A DNA stretch of 64,000 bases from Cephalotrichum gorgonifer (lineage: Eukaryota > Ascomycota > Sordariomycetes > Microascales > Microascaceae), in NCBI GenBank assembly GCA_900312665.1, contig ONZQ02000013.1, forward strand, positions 1,116,001 through 1,180,000, in the 5' to 3' direction. Below the pieces are notes generated by a model. The model did no database searches. It was not told where the DNA came from and was given only the letters and a program-made list of their open reading frames with translations. This document shows, piece by piece, positions 33,748 through 45,054 of this stretch. The position numbers were made by a program, and so were the translations under genes. The stretch's first letter is position 1, and each line of letters begins with the position of its first letter.

Positions 33748-35272
33748 GGTGGATATGCAGCTCCCGTCGCCAGTTCTTCTCCTCTTACTCGTAATTCCGG
33801 GCTGGCGCGAGTCAGGAGATGGGAACGGGCCATACACCTACCTCCTTGGACAAGTACAGGCGACCTGCCTCGTTTGGCACGACCTCCTCCCATGCTGAAA
33901 AAAATGGTTTCGCCACCGCAAACAAAACCAGTCCCGCCCTCGTGAGGGTTAGCACAGCCCGGGTGACCCAAAGTGGCTGTTCTCCGACGACTGATCGATC
34001 ATCTTTCAATATTGATTGTCAAAAAAAAAAACTTCCTAATAATAGACAACCGCCGAATGCCTCTTTGTCCCGTCCGCCACGCCCTCCTTCCTCGTACGAG
34101 TAGGCTGGGCGGCTTCGTTTCCCGGCATTTCGCTAGGGCGCTACAGGCACGACTGGTCACTACTGGCATCTTGGCCGTCTTTTTAGACATAGATAGACCC
34201 CGTGGATACTACTATTTATCCCCTGGGCCAGGGGCAGCCCGCCAGGCGCAATACCAATGCCTCAGAGGAGCCTATCATTCCCCCCCCCTCCGAGAGAAGA
34301 GGGCGGGCCTGTCCAACGATGCCGCCCATACATGTAAGAAACATGCAGCTAGAAGATACGCCGCGACCAATCCGATAGGCCGATCTCTTCGTCCGTCTCA
34401 TTATTTCCAGCTGTCTGACGAGGAAGCCTAAAGGTGGCCGGTCCGTAATGCATGTCCTGCTGCCGGCAACTCGCCTAGCCCTTCGCCGGGGTAATTCATT
34501 GGTCGTCGTACAAGGACAACATCAACGTGGAACGACGCCTCCGACAGGACTTCATTTACAAATATTAGCTATTACCATATTACGTGTATTACGAACACGG
34601 CAAACGCGGCGCCTTATCGTTCGAGTGAGCGCTGGGTGACGACATGGACATGGGGCTGTATCGAGACACTGTCGATCATACACGACGCCATAATTGTACT
34701 AGTACGGGTACGAGTAGGTCTCTCTTTACCCGTACGACCAGGTGCGAGATACAAGTACATCCATCCCAAGGAATGGCGTTTTCCGGACCATCACTGTGTC
34801 CTGTAGCGGAGACTCCGCCAAAAGCCGGATCACCTCCACTTTGCATGCAACATAGTGTCCCCACCGGGCACGCAACGCTAAGCTTTCCTCCGTGACGGAG
34901 GGCGAAAGTAGCCGTGTGTGGGGGTCCGTACGATTCTCCGTTCAAGTATCATGCGGCTACGGGTGAGGGTACGGGGTACTTGAACGGAGTGTGAGTGTAT
35001 GTGTGTGTCTTTTTTTGGTTTTCGGGGAACAGCAGATCGGGCGAAGAAGTGTCATGGATGGTCTCCCCAAGGCCAGGCAGACCGACGCCATGGCGCCCTT
35101 CAGGGCCCGCTTGGATTGGCCAGCAAGACGCATCTAATCTGTCGGTTCCTCGGCGCGCCTGCAGTACAAGTATTCACATAGTCAAGACACGTTCCGGTGT
35201 TGAAACAGAGTTACGAGTAATCTGAGTATTTCGTGCGAGTCAGGAATGTACTCTTACGAGTACAATCCTTGT

Positions 35273-35317
35273 CCCGCTGCTCCTTCTCCCGTTGCTCCTT
35301 CTCCCACTGCTCCTCCT
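35273..35317. repeat. 15-bp tandem repeat, three copies
   Basis: Units of the form CCCGCTGCTCCTTCT occur at 35273-35287, 35288-35302 and 35303-35317 with one to three substitutions. No gene spans them. Confidence 0.8.
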
Positions 35318-37727
35318 CCACGCTGGACCTGGGGGTTCGCGGTCGGGGCACCGAAAAAGTGGCTCTAGTTTCTTGGCTAGTGGGTCGCTAGGCTTCCCCA
35401 AGCCCGAGACGACGCTGGAGCCGGGTCGCAGTTTCGGTGGAGACGGACCATCAATATTGCTACTCGTACTAGTATTCGTACACATATATTTTTTGACCCA
35501 AGTAGGAGTACGAGTACAAGAAGCAATCACTATTACCCTTCTGCCCCTGGGCAAGCAACAAGCGGGGTAAAACGCGAAACAGAAGCGTCTGGACCGGTTG
35601 GCCATGGATTCACCCATTTTGCGATAGCTCGGTTATCCCTTTAATTACAGAAATTTGTTATCAGGTCTGGAGAAGGCTGGTATGCTCGATCGGTTGACTT
35701 ACTCATCCACGGCCCGATGAAGCAAGCCTGTCGTCGTTCTTCTCCATTTTGGCCCCCCTTCCGAACTTGTACTTGTACAATGTCGCACCCATGCTGGTGG
35801 AACCTGGTCGGCCTCCAGACAGAGCCGGGGGGGGGGGATAAATGTTATGGTGTCTGTGGGGTGTCGTGTGGGGCTTTCGAGGAAGCCTGAAAGAACAAAT
35901 CCATCGTCCCAAGCCAGAAAGGGAGGGGAGTCACGACGCGGGCTCGGACACTCCGGATTTGGCTGGACAGGCCTGAATAAAAGTGGGACAGGAGCAGGTG
36001 GGACAAGGATCCCATTCGAAGGACTGGCTCAGGTCCACTTTCCCATATTGAAATGCGACTGTGGAACCCGGGCGGAGAATCTCCAACCTCCATGGGTCAT
36101 CGCTACGTCGTACTTACTCGCAAGCATTGCTCGTACGGAGTAATCGTGCAAGTACTTGTCTGTACAGCCGGGGTCTTTCAGGCAGCTACGAGGCCGCACC
36201 AGGTACGAGTGATACAACGTGGTACTTGCACGGGTGAGATGGAGTCAGCTTCGATTGAAATTTTCTAGAACCCTTCCCGAACAGGACATTCGGTACCACG
36301 TGGTCCGATTTGTCCCGCAAAAACCTGAGAGGGAAGTCAGTTTAGGATTAACAACCCTTGACCACAGGGAGATAGCAAGAGCCGCGGATTTCTGGTAGCG
36401 AGCTTACATTGCTACTCTACCCCTCTCTCCCTCTCATTGTACGAGTACTCGTACCTCGCGTCGCCTCGCACCATCCAGGTCCGTCCCCCTTCCGTCCTTA
36501 GGTGAGCGAATGCCGTTTGGGGTCTGGGCCGCTTCTCTGAGGGCTCTACTTAGTCCGCTTGGCTGCCCTTGTCGCCGTGCGAGCAACTATCGTTCTCGTG
36601 CGCTAATACTCGTGACCCCCACGAGTGGGAAGCCTAAGATGTCCGAGTGATGGAGAACGGATCCACAGCATGGCCCACCAGCGATGGCTACTCGAGATCT
36701 CCTCCCTCGCTAAGTCGTGGGCCCTTCTACTCGTACGAGTAGGCATCCGGTCCCCGTATCCGTCGCCCTCTCCCTCGACTAAGCCGCGGGCCTGACGGAT
36801 ATGACATGTCTGGGCCCATGCGGTCCCCGCATCCGCATCCCCTCACCGCCAACTATTGATTGGGTCGGCGGCTGAAATTCTGAGTGTCACCGAGGCCGTG
36901 GCGGAGTGCTTCTCCGACCTGCGAGTACGAGTAGCTACCATGAGCCGACCTGGTCACTCTTACAGGTTGGGGAGTTGGTCATTTTACAAGCCGATGCGCA
37001 CAAGCGTTACATTCAGGCGCTTCCCGGGTAGGCCAGGACTCTCTCGCCTCTCTCGAGCTTATTCCTTCTCAGAGTAAGCACCACTGGCTGGACACACGCA
37101 CCTGCGTGCGGATAGGGTGACTCGTATGGGCAGGCCCCCCATCTTGTAGAAGGTTCATATAGCACCTATTTACTCGTAGTGCCTGTGGCCACGAGCACTC
37201 AGGGCACCAACTTAGATTTACTCGTAGAAAAAAAAATCTGCCTTTCATTCGTTGTAATACACTAACACTGGCCTCTCCCTTGCGGCGCACAATGCACGTG
37301 CCCCTCTTCCAGGTAATGTGGGTATATCTCGCTCCATCGCTCCTCGTCCCTCTCTTCTCCCTCCTGGTGCTCCGTAAATGCCACGCCGAATACCAAGTAT
37401 ATGTACATACAATCAATCAAGTCATGAGTGTGGATCAAGTCCCCCTTCTTGCGCCCTCTCTCGTAGCTACCGTAAAAGGGCCGGCCGTATTCACATTCCG
37501 CCGGGCAACCACCGCATCTTGCATAGGGACCCCACCAACCCCTTCGCTCAGGGGAAACCATCATCGTCCCTATTCGAAATACAGAGCGGGGCCCAGTAGT
37601 AAATGTTCGAAGCGACAAATGTGCTTCTGTCCGCCCGTCAGGCTGGGGCCGCACCCCAATTACCTTCCGCGTATGGCTTGCGGATGGATATTCGTTCCGG
37701 GGTGTATTGGCATTTTCGCCCTCTAGA

Positions 37728-39911
37728 TCAACAGCCTTCAAGACTAAACTCACCCTTGAAGCCTTGATTTAGGAGCATTGCGGCGACTCTCCTGCGGAGC
37801 TCCGGGAGCTGGTCCGAGCTGTAAGAAGCCGAGGGGTCGATGCCCAGACCAATGCATAGCCCGTTGAGGACCGTATGAACGCCGCAATCCCATCCGTTGG
37901 TCTGGCGTGGCGCTACATACTTAACAAAGCGCCACTCCTCCTGGATGAACGAGTCCCCTAGAAGGGACTTGATCCACTCCATAGTGAGCGATCTTTTCGC
38001 GTCGGAGCCAGCGGGGTTGAGAGAGTCAAGGTGACATATCGATCGCTTCCGCGGCTCGACCACAATCAGCGTCCAATGGTTGACCTGACACACTGGCATT
38101 ATGATGGTCTCGATGTCGAGGATGTTGTCCTTGTTTACGCCAAGACGCCGGAGCATACGCTCAGTCCCCCTAGGACCGTGGTCTAAGAGTCTCGTGAAAA
38201 AGAATGAGCCGGGCATCAGGCATTTTCTGGTCTGCGCCTTGACGTCGGTTATACCGGCGGCCTCGTTAATAAACCTGTCGAGCCAGAGTAGGCTTCCATT
38301 GACCACGTTGTCGTTCAGCCACTGTGTTGAAGGGACAAGCCTTTCAAAGTCGTGACTTCTGAGCTTTGTTTCTGGCGTTTCGGCAAGATCACCACCATTA
38401 TGGAGCGATTGTTGAACTCTGGCTGCCCAGTCTGCGCTTAGAGCTGGGAGTAAGTCTCGGTTCGGCCGACGAAGACCGCCTCGTCGCTCGGCCTCCTCTC
38501 GCAGACGTTGTTCTTCGGCCTGCCTTCGGGCCTCTTCTTCGCGAGCCCGTTTTTCCTCCTCCAGACGTTCCTCCCGCTGGCGCTCCTCCTCAATGCGCTG
38601 CCTCTCTCGTTCCTTTTCCTGCTCCCTAGCCTTCCGTGCTTCCTCCTCACGCTCAGCAACTAGATTGGAGATTTTCAGCTCCCCAAAGGCTTCTAGGCTT
38701 TCCATGCCCGCCTCTGAATCGCCGGGAACTGCTAGGGCCGTATGGTCCCTTATGGCCCCTAGATGATTTTCATCACGCCAGTCAGAACGACGAAGGGAAT
38801 CTTTCTCGTCGTCCGCCTCACTCTTAGCGGATTGCGACGAGTCATCCGAAGGTGACTGGGTTTCGGTGCTTGTGGGCTTCGAGTCGTTTACGGAGGCGAC
38901 AAAGTGGCGGGGGTTCACGGTCCCCCCGGACCTAGTATATTGTACGAATAGTTGACTCCTCGACTGTGGGGATTTGAGCTTGGTTATCGCTGCGGATCGC
39001 CTTGCCGGGCTCTGGCCTCTATTGGTAGATATCGCGAGGGCAGTGGCAGCCAAGGGGTCGTCGCTGTCGTCGTCTGCCGAGAATGCGCCTGGCAAATTTG
39101 AATAGCCGGTGAAGGATGTGCTAGCAGAGGCTCGTAGGTGTTGAGATGGGGGGGCCAGCTCATCCGCGACTGAAGCTTGGTTGGCGTGATCCGAATTCGG
39201 GGGTGCGATTTGGCGCTGTAACCGTGGATTCGCGCTGCCATCGGCGGATTCGCTACTGCAGCGCAAGCCGCCCGGGCACTCCCTACCCACCTCTCCATCG
39301 CCGGACAGCTTCACCCTTTTCACGCGAACATTACCGCCGTCTGCATTCGCGGCGGGACGCTCAAAGAAAGACCAGAGCCGGCGGGTGTGAGCCAATATAC
39401 CCGTCATGGTGTCGACGCTGGATCGAGCGGCTTCCTTGACAGTGCTGAGCATTCCGTTGCTCTCGCGTGCTATGACAGGGATGTCGCCGCCGTATGCAGC
39501 CTCTGGTCGTAGTTCAATATCGCCGTCCTCCGCGGATCGTTTCGTACCTCGGGCCTTCATAAAGTCCGGCGGGGTAGCCCGATCTGAGCTTGGTCGAGAT
39601 AGCAGGTCGTGGGAGCTTAGGCTAGTAGGCGTAAATACCCTCGCATCACCAGGTATCGGGTCGTCCCGCTGAGTCCGAAACAAGATGACCTTGCGGATCT
39701 GGAAAGTCGTTTGCTGCGTCGGGGAGAGTGGATGAGGAAGATTCGACTTGGTATTCCGCCGGTTCGACTTTGCAATACCTCGCGACGGCGGTCGTAAAGA
39801 TGTGGCTCGTATGTGGCCCGGACGGGAGGTGCGGGCGATACGCAGCCTTTTGGAGTCGCGGTATAAGGCGGTCTTCGCTTTTATGTTCGAGGTTATCGTT
39901 CCTGAATCCAT
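37728..39911 (-). CDS. ULP1: Ulp1-family SUMO protease (peptidase C48)
   Basis: A single exon of 727 residues on the minus strand. The C-terminal ~210 residues form the C48 protease domain: SHDFERLVPSTQWLNDNVVN (substrate groove), PVCQVNHWTLIVVEP with the catalytic His, CHLDSLNPAG with the catalytic Asp, and RQTNGWDCGVHT with the oxyanion Gln and catalytic Cys. The order His-Asp-Gln-Cys is intact. Before it lies a strongly charged Glu/Arg coiled coil (EREEEARKAREQEKERERQR and onward). The N-terminal half is disordered and basic, as expected for nuclear-pore targeting of Ulp1. The enzyme matures SUMO and removes it from substrates. The Met at 39911 is the most upstream in-frame start; a further upstream exon cannot be excluded. 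Confidence 0.92.
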   Translation of the reverse strand: MDSGTITSNIKAKTALYRDSKRLRIARTSRPGHIRATSLRPPSRGIAKSNRRNTKSNLPHPLSPTQQTTFQIRKVILFRTQRDDPIPGDARVFTPTSLSSHDLLSRPSSDRATPPDFMKARGTKRSAEDGDIELRPEAAYGGDIPVIARESNGMLSTVKEAARSSVDTMTGILAHTRRLWSFFERPAANADGGNVRVKRVKLSGDGEVGRECPGGLRCSSESADGSANPRLQRQIAPPNSDHANQASVADELAPPSQHLRASASTSFTGYSNLPGAFSADDDSDDPLAATALAISTNRGQSPARRSAAITKLKSPQSRSQLFVQYTRSGGTVNPRHFVASVNDSKPTSTETQSPSDDSSQSAKSEADDEKDSLRRSDWRDENHLGAIRDHTALAVPGDSEAGMESLEAFGELKISNLVAEREEEARKAREQEKERERQRIEEERQREERLEEEKRAREEEARRQAEEQRLREEAERRGGLRRPNRDLLPALSADWAARVQQSLHNGGDLAETPETKLRSHDFERLVPSTQWLNDNVVNGSLLWLDRFINEAAGITDVKAQTRKCLMPGSFFFTRLLDHGPRGTERMLRRLGVNKDNILDIETIIMPVCQVNHWTLIVVEPRKRSICHLDSLNPAGSDAKRSLTMEWIKSLLGDSFIQEEWRFVKYVAPRQTNGWDCGVHTVLNGLCIGLGIDPSASYSSDQLPELRRRVAAMLLNQGFKGEFSLEGC

Positions 39912-40727
39912 AATTAGAGCGCCGTTTGGTGCACGATCTTTGTAGGTTGAAAGTGTGGGTGTCCATCAGAGGAATTGAGGAGAGTGCGGGCATGACGGAG
40001 GAAAAGGAAGGGGGGATGAAAATGAGGGTTCGGGTGAAAAGTCGCCAAGTGTTGGCGTGGGCGCGGATGAAGGGTTCCATTTACATTCACCGCAAAAAGC
40101 CTTCGGGAATCCGAAGACACAATGGGCAGCAGCATCAGGTGTCGGCGCAGGGTCGCGCGTCGTGATTGTTGTGAGGCGCAAACGCATTCATGTGGGGTAT
40201 GCACAATTGAGACCTATTCAAAGCGTGTTGTTGAATAGGAAGTGCCTCGTATACCCCATTCACGAGCGTATGCCGTACCCGCGAGGTCTTCCTTTGCCGT
40301 CGCTGTCGTCGTCGTCGTCGTCGTCGAGATGAGGCTACGATGGATGGTACGGGTCGCGATATGGTCTGTGGGTGAAGTGGTGGCCATCGAAGTCTATTTC
40401 GTACAGAGCAGATTAGCTACCCGGGTGGACCAACCTCCATTTCTCCACAAAATTATTACCTAATCACTCTAGAGCTCCCTTCCCAAACGAGCATATCGGT
40501 GCCTCAAAATTCTCCGAGTCAATCCTCCATCTAAAGATCCAGCTTCTTATATCATCTAATAATGGAACGCGCACTTATAGGAGGTGGGTACTACTAGAAG
40601 TAACAGTATTTTCGTCTATATTCGATGTATCTACAAGTAACATGTGCAAGCTAATTAAGGCAACCACGCATGTCCCTCTTCTCTGGGTCGTGTCTGGAAG
40701 GAATGCTCAAAATGCTATCTACCTGCT
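39912..40727. other. Intergenic between ULP1 and the FAD monooxygenase
   Basis: An 816-bp stretch containing the ULP1 promoter and the monooxygenase 3' region. A (TCG)n run lies at about 40302-40326 and one GTAC-motif copy at 40632-40639. No gene seen. Confidence 0.55.
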
Positions 40728-42851
40728 CTATATTTGAGCCAGGAGAGCACCAACACTCTTGTTGCTGAACGATCCGAAGTATTCGTTCAAGGCGTCTACC
40801 GTCCCACTTCCTTCGACTAGCTTCGCGACAACTCCTACGTATCCATCAGGCCGGACCACCACCACGCCTCCCCGCTCCTGGTCAAGCCCCATCTTCGCGT
40901 GCGCCGCCGCCGCCGCATCGGGGACACGCCTATCCCACCGGTCATCCGCGAAGATGTTGTCCCGGTACCGCGCGAGGACTTCCGGTACGTCTCTTGAGAT
41001 TTCGACGTCGCTCCTCTTGCTCGCGAATATGACGGAGAAGGTGTAAAGAAGACTGTGAGGGTTGTGCTTCTCATGGTGAGACACCGCCGCCTCGTCCGAC
41101 CTTCGGTACACGGAGAAGAAGGACGACTTCTTCTCGAGGCCGCGAGCAAAGTCACGGAGGGCAGTCTTCGTCGTGCTCGGCTTGCCCGCAAACACGAAGA
41201 TACGGAAAGATCCGTTGAGCGGCACGGCATTCTCCAGGTGAATATGGTTGGCATCCGCGACCCTCGTGACATCCGCATTGATCATGATGTGTCCCGTTCG
41301 TAGCTTGACACCCTCGGGATGAATCAGGTACGACGAGGCGGCGTGCTCCTTCGACCAGTTAAATACGTTTGGCCCGTATGCCACCCCGTATCCGCTGGTG
41401 AATTCGCAGCCCTCCTTGAATGTCTTGACGAATTCGTTGTCATCGGCAGACTCGTCGGCCTCCCGAGATGCCTGCTCTACCTCGCTAGCCTGGGGGATAC
41501 GTTCCGAGAAGAGCTTCGCGTACTTGTTGTCGAACGACAGCAGACTCTCAGCAACTGCCTTCCGCTCCACCTCGTACGTCTTCAACACGTCCCTGTTGGC
41601 GAAACCCTTCTCCACGAAGTGAATCTTCCAGGCAAGGTTTAACGCGTCTAGGAAGGCAGTGTTCATTCCCTGACCTGCTTTGGGCTGTTGCGACGAAGTT
41701 AGCTGTCGATTCTTCAGGCTTGAGCCAAGTATGCCTCCCAACTTACGCTATGAGTGTGGCAAGCGTCGCCTCCAAGGAATACACGGTGGTCCAGTGTATA
41801 CCGTTCGGCGATTCCCTGGCCGATGGGATAAACGGAATACCACGCTACCGACTCCCACTCGATGGAATACGGCTCGAAAATCTTCTTGGCAGTCTTTTGG
41901 ACCTCCTCCGCGGTAGCGGTTTTCCGGGGGTGCCAGTCGGGATCTGTCGACGAGGCGATTTGAATGTAGAGACGGACCATGTTATCCTCGCGGGGGATGA
42001 TCATAATCGAGCCGTGGTGGCTGTGGACAGTGCATTTCATCTAACCCGCGGGTTAGCATAAACGCTGGGGTTGAAAAAAAAAAAAAAACGGGGGGGGGTA
42101 GGCAGTGTCGAGCTCACCTTGATATCAGGGAAGTCAGTCTTTACAACCCCATCCATGACACCCCAGACGTGTGCGATGGGATCCTTGTGCGTGACGGGGA
42201 TCTCTAGCTGCTGCCTGACAAAGGATCGCGCTCCCTCGCCTCCGAACAAGTATTTGGCGCGAATCGTCTCGCGCGACGATCCCTCGATGTGCTCCAGGTT
42301 TACCTCAACCGGGTACTCTGGGTTTTCGTTCTCATCCGACTTGAACCCTGTTATGGTCCAAGGCCGCTGGACCTCAACGCCATTCTTCTCCAGGTCGCCC
42401 AGGAAGACCCTCTCGATCATCCCCTGGTGCAGGAGAGTGGTGAAAGGGTGTCGAGCGTCAATGAAGCTAGGACAGCTGGCCCACGTTCCCGTGCGGACGA
42501 TTCCGTCGCCGGTGGCAGGCGGGTCCCAGAAAGCCACCTCATAAACCTTGGCCGGCTGATACGCCATGATGGCACCCTTTAGCCCCATGTTCTGGAGCAG
42601 GTCCAGGGACCGCGGCTGAATTCCATCGGCCCTGCCCGTGGCTGTAGGCTCTGGCCGGTTATCAATATGCTTGATCTTGTAGCCCCATCGAGCCAGACAG
42701 GTTGACAACATGAGCCCAACCGGGCCAGCTCCAATAATGACTGTGGAGCAGAAAATAGACAACTTGTTAGCGGGCAGGTGCTTCAGTAGATGTCCATGGG
42801 GAGGTATGCTCGCGTACCGATGTCATAGTAACCATCCGGTGTTGATGCCAT
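40728..42851 (-). CDS. FAD-dependent aromatic monooxygenase, phenol 2-monooxygenase type
   Basis: Four exons on the minus strand, 42851-42818, 42740-42118, 42040-41747 and 41684-40728, with introns of 77, 77 and 62 nt (donors GTACGC, GTGAGC, GTAAGT), give 635 residues. Joins restore MASTPDGYYDIVIIGAGPVG (Rossmann GxGxxG) and [20 protein letters not shown], the FAD-binding GD motif of the phenol hydroxylase group. Other marks are RADGIQPRSLDLLQNMG and YSVYPIGQGIAERY. The C-terminal ~200 residues form the thioredoxin-like domain of this family. These enzymes hydroxylate phenolic substrates with NADPH and oxygen in the cytosol. The substrate cannot be predicted, and no catabolic or secondary-metabolite cluster partners lie next to it. 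Confidence 0.92.
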
Positions 42852-45054
42852 TTTGGCGATAAACTGGCTTTGTGCCTACGGTATCTTGGGGAGGCTAGTG
42901 GCTGGAAGTGATGCGGTGGCTGTAAATGTAGTAGTAGGTGGTGGTAATGGTGGTGACGACAGCGGCAGGCAAGAGAGTCGCTGTTGTTTAAGGTTCACGA
43001 TGTGGAGGGTATCACAAGTGAAGAAGGAATATTAACGTTACGGGGAATGAGACGTCAATCACTTATTATATATCGGCGACCTGACTCTGGGGTCGCAGAA
43101 CGGGGAAAGAGGCTCCACGGGGAATGGGAGCTAGGGTGTGTGGTGGAGTAGCATCCAACAGGGCGCGGCACAGACTTCGGGAATACTAGTACGAGACTCC
43201 GATTGAGCTTGACCCGTGGCTCGAAATTCCCACATCCCGCACGGCTGGACCGCGTCCGCGGTTAGGTAGCTTGTGGTAAGGTCACAAGAGGGGAAAAGGC
43301 GAGCGGATGGCAACCGGTGCCTCCGAGGGAACGCTGCCCCGGAGTACGCTCGGAATACAAGTATGCTAGCGTTGGTGAATGGAGCCATTATGCGGCGCCG
43401 AGGGCGAATGAAAGTTGGAGATAGGCCCAAGTAACAGTGGGGGGATGGTGAGGGACAGCACTTTGGACGGGAAATAGAATCGGTAGTCTGTGGTGGGGCC
43501 GATCGCTGACGGTCTAAAATGCCGGCTGCAGAAGTCGGGAACTGGAGGGAGAAGTGAAGGGGGATGTGGGGTAGTGCGCGGGAAGTACACGGCACCCTGG
43601 TGATTGGAGGGATCATTGTGGTCTTGGCGGTTCTGTCATATCGTTCTCGGGCTTGACTCGCCCGACTGGGAACCGACATGTGGGTCCATCGCTGCTTATT
43701 CAGCCCCCTCCTCGCTATATCTACTCCGTGGTCCTTCATCTTAGGAGGGACTGATTTTAAACGGACAGTGAAATGGCACCATCAGAAAGCTGGCAAGACT
43801 TCTTCCATACTTATTTTTATATTAGCACTCGCGTTGATACCCGCGCTCAGCCTTTGATTCGGCCGCCAAACCAGCAAAGCCCCCAGATAACAGATTAGGT
43901 AGTTGGTGGATGCATCCCTACCTGCTAATGGAGTCGAGCCCATCTATCCCCATGCGTTATAATTTAAGGCGAGACCTTCAACAGGAATACATGCCCACCA
44001 TCCGCAGTAGAAGCACGCCTTTATAGGCTCTATAGTGGCCATTCTTTGTGTATACTGGAAATATACCCCGGTGGTTTTCGCCCATACCCCCCTACACCGG
44101 CTACCATGTTCGCCTCGAGGGCAAGAGCGCTCAGCTGGGTAGATCAACATAAGTTCGAGCACCTGTTCATTCGGTGCTATACTTCTCCTTATTCTTCATC
44201 GGCCAGCTCTCCACAGATAGAATGGCTATTTGGTTGCCTCCAGGGTAAGACAACAAAGGCTACGTGCTAATAGGACCGACGACCCTTGTTTGACGCCTAC
44301 CAGTTTCAAGGTCAGGTTGGCAGCTTGTCCTGGTGTGGGTTTAAACCCTTCGCTCCGTCCATGCGTAATGGAGCATACTCCAACAATCCATGTCTTTTCA
44401 TTCCGAGAGCAGCGCCACTCACGACTCCGGATTAGATTCATGGGGCCGGTTACTTTTCATCGAGGGCCAGGAGACTATGTGGATCTCCGCGGTACAAATG
44501 AGGGAGCAGGCTTGCCTTTCGTCACAAGAACGACCAGATCTATAACCGCCAGAGGCACCTCCGAGCCACGCAAGCCCTCCAGACTCCATGCTGCCGGGAC
44601 TCCCTGTCACAGGTCTTTGACGTTACCTGAGGCCCGTAGCGTGGCGTACACTGCGGTGACCCAACTGTGTTCGGCATACACGAGTCTATTGCAGGGTACG
44701 GGTAGCCAAGCCTTTCTACATCGCATTGGGATATGCGACCGCCAGATCCAAGCAACCGAGGCGTCACCCCTAAGACTACATATCCATTCCATTTAGGTAG
44801 CGTAAAAGTCCATATTGGGAGGTTCCCTGACAGTAGCTCTTTCCCTTTCATGTGCCTGCCTCCTGCCTCCTCAAGTAGCCGTCTCCGACCAACTGTTGTC
44901 ATAACAAAGCTACGAGCTACGCTGTACGATTTCACCTGCCGATCTCTAGGTAACTGCGCCGGCTTGATCAGTTTCCAGCTTGGCCCGGTCATTCAAGGAT
45001 GTAACCTTCTCAAACGAGCATCACATCACGGATTCGCAGGCTAACCACCCTCAG
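42852..45054. other. Intergenic, 2.2 kb
   Basis: Lies between the 5' ends of the monooxygenase (minus) and the conserved unknown gene (plus). Long open frames exist at 44230-44796 (plus) and 44540-44992 (minus) but they overlap each other and show no domain or splice logic, so I do not call them. One GTAC-motif copy is at 43356-43363. Confidence 0.5.

Larger units (their letters stand above)
32388..37226. repeat. Dense cluster of GTAC-centred 8-mer motifs
   Basis: Copies of TACTCGTA/TACGAGTA/TACTTGTA/TACAAGTA start at 32388, 32394, 32996, 33138, 33262, 33527, 33533, 33583, 33786, 34095, 34709, 35165, 35212, 35255, 35461, 35509, 35770, 36440, 36446, 36728, 36734, 36926, 37171 and 37219. Several overlap to form perfect palindromes such as CGAGTACTCG (36442-36451) and CTCGTACGAG (36730-36739). 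About 0.3 copies would be expected by chance in this length. Confidence 0.85.
31447..37727. other. 6.3-kb gene-free island
   Basis: No reading frame in this stretch has a recognisable domain, a plausible exon chain or codon bias like the neighbours. It contains a (TC)n run near 32661-32678, a 15-bp tandem repeat at 35273-35317, an imperfect ~40-bp direct repeat at 33667-33747, and by far the densest concentration of the GTAC-centred motif. The right end borders the 3' end of ULP1; the left end includes the promoter of the RGS gene. No transposase, reverse transcriptase or long terminal repeat was seen. Confidence 0.6.

Noticed and set aside
31447..37727. Possible transposon in the gene-free island
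   Set aside because: No transposase, reverse transcriptase or integrase motif, no long terminal direct or inverted repeats were seen; only short motifs and small tandem repeats.
44230..44796. Open frame of 188 codons (plus) overlapping one of 150 codons (minus)
   Set aside because: Neither shows a domain, hydrophobic pattern or plausible exon partners, and both strands are equally open here, which points to chance.
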